Shown piece by piece: positions 54,469-54,684 of a stretch of 54,684 nt of DNA. Below the pieces are notes generated by a model that was not told where the DNA came from, searched no databases, and saw only the letters and a program-made list of their open reading frames with translations. Source of the stretch: UBA7445 sp042096455 (GTDB lineage Bacteria; Verrucomicrobiota; Verrucomicrobiia; Opitutales; Coraliomargaritaceae); contig JBELLU010000004.1 of assembly GCA_042096455.1 (NCBI GenBank), forward strand, positions 1 to 54,684. The letters are read 5' to 3'. Positions within the stretch are counted from its first letter, which is position 1; every line of letters starts with the position of its first letter. The translations under genes and the position numbers were made by a program.

Positions 54469-54684
54469 ATGTCTACCCATTCCAGATCCCTGGCTTTGCT
54501 GGCCTGCCTCGCCTTCCCGTTGCTCGGGGCCCGGGCAGAGTTCGCGCTCAAGTGGCTGCAAACCGAAGCGCGCGCCGAAATGCGCCCAAGCGATGAACAG
54601 GCGGAGCTTCAATTTGTCGTTACGAACAGCAGCGATAAGCCCATCCGCATTAACCGCATTGAGAGTAGCGCCGGCAATGTTTCC
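54469..54684 (+). CDS. exported DUF1573-like protein, 5' part (runs out of window)
   Basis: An open frame from the ATG at 54469 to the window end, 72 codons. The first 24 residues are a signal peptide (SLALLACLAFPLLGARA). Then comes a WLQTEARAEMRPSDEQAEL segment and the start of an immunoglobulin-like domain, LQFVVTNSSDKPIRINRI, as in DUF1573 proteins, which usually continue into a SCGC motif. Here ESSAGNVS stands in its place, so this copy lacks those cysteines so far as visible. It lies 96 bases after the divergent yjbQ start. Too short to say more. Confidence 0.7.
   Translation, partial: MSTHSRSLALLACLAFPLLGARAEFALKWLQTEARAEMRPSDEQAELQFVVTNSSDKPIRINRIESSAGNVS

Overview
The window is a chromosomal stretch of a Gram-negative bacterium, most probably a marine-type Verrucomicrobiota of the Opitutia/Puniceicoccales kind. 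Evidence: a PEP-CTERM sorted protein, a histone-H1-like Lys/Ala-rich protein, a large PilX/Verru_Chthon-like exported protein, a pseudopilin of the verrucomicrobial 'hI-yLDGHV' type, an outer-membrane porin, DUF4136 and DUF1573 envelope proteins, SecG and TatC. The assignment is an inference from protein families; there is no rRNA in the window. I saw no tRNA, rRNA, CRISPR array, transposase, integrase or phage gene. Coding density is high and no gene-free stretch exceeds 300 bases. The longest are 11033-11307, holding a palindromic repeat and a 100-N assembly gap, and 14089-14324, AT-rich with DnaA-box-like sites. Almost no gene has a recognisable Shine-Dalgarno sequence.

Layout. 1-530: 3' end of a PEP-CTERM protein. 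540-5219 (minus): H1-like chromatin protein, terminator, PLP aminotransferase, monomeric isocitrate dehydrogenase, FtsB/DivIC. 5314-7947: LolA-like protein and secG (minus), a small membrane protein (plus), tatC (minus). 8063-11032: large pilin-like protein. 11048-11285: nested-palindrome repeat around the gap. 11308-14088 (minus): argG, porin, BamE-like protein. 14325-19263 (plus): thioesterase, surE, a WxWPF repeat protein, glyA, a pseudopilin. 19390-21069: CBS/DRTGG family II pyrophosphatase. 21089-23023 (minus): M29-like aminopeptidase and a stand-alone ovothiol-type methyltransferase. 23143-26437 (plus): sugar-phosphate transferase, DUF4136 lipoprotein, thrH, Dabb protein, pnuC, nadR-like kinase. 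26492-31757 (minus): PPi-type phosphofructokinase, purB, holA, cinA. 31818-33290: a shortened uvrC. 33294-35511 (minus): a 65-residue pilin-like protein, a 43-residue membrane protein and a repeat/SUMF1 protein. 35656-41439 (plus): tyrA-aroA-cmk-plsC, purM, a lone sugar-binding protein. 41461-42810: mgtE (minus). 42939-48469 (plus): Nudix, rodA, RNase E/G, DUF2062, NamZ. 48463-50753 (minus): menE, menC. 50810-53946 (plus): guaB, purA. 53953-54372: yjbQ (minus). 54469-end: start of a DUF1573-like exported protein.

How the genes work together. Most are core metabolism: purines (purB, purM, guaB, purA), aromatic amino acids (tyrA, aroA), arginine (argG), one-carbon units (glyA), menaquinone (menC, menE), and NAD salvage (pnuC and nadR-like kinase, with cinA nearby). 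Envelope growth and export form the second theme (ftsB, rodA, NamZ, secG, tatC, porin, LolA- and BamE-like proteins, three pilin-like proteins). The less ordinary items are the double ribbon-helix-helix plus H1-tail protein, the repeat at the gap, the UvrC lacking its Fe-S cysteines, the WxWPF protein, and the SUMF1/micro-pilin group.
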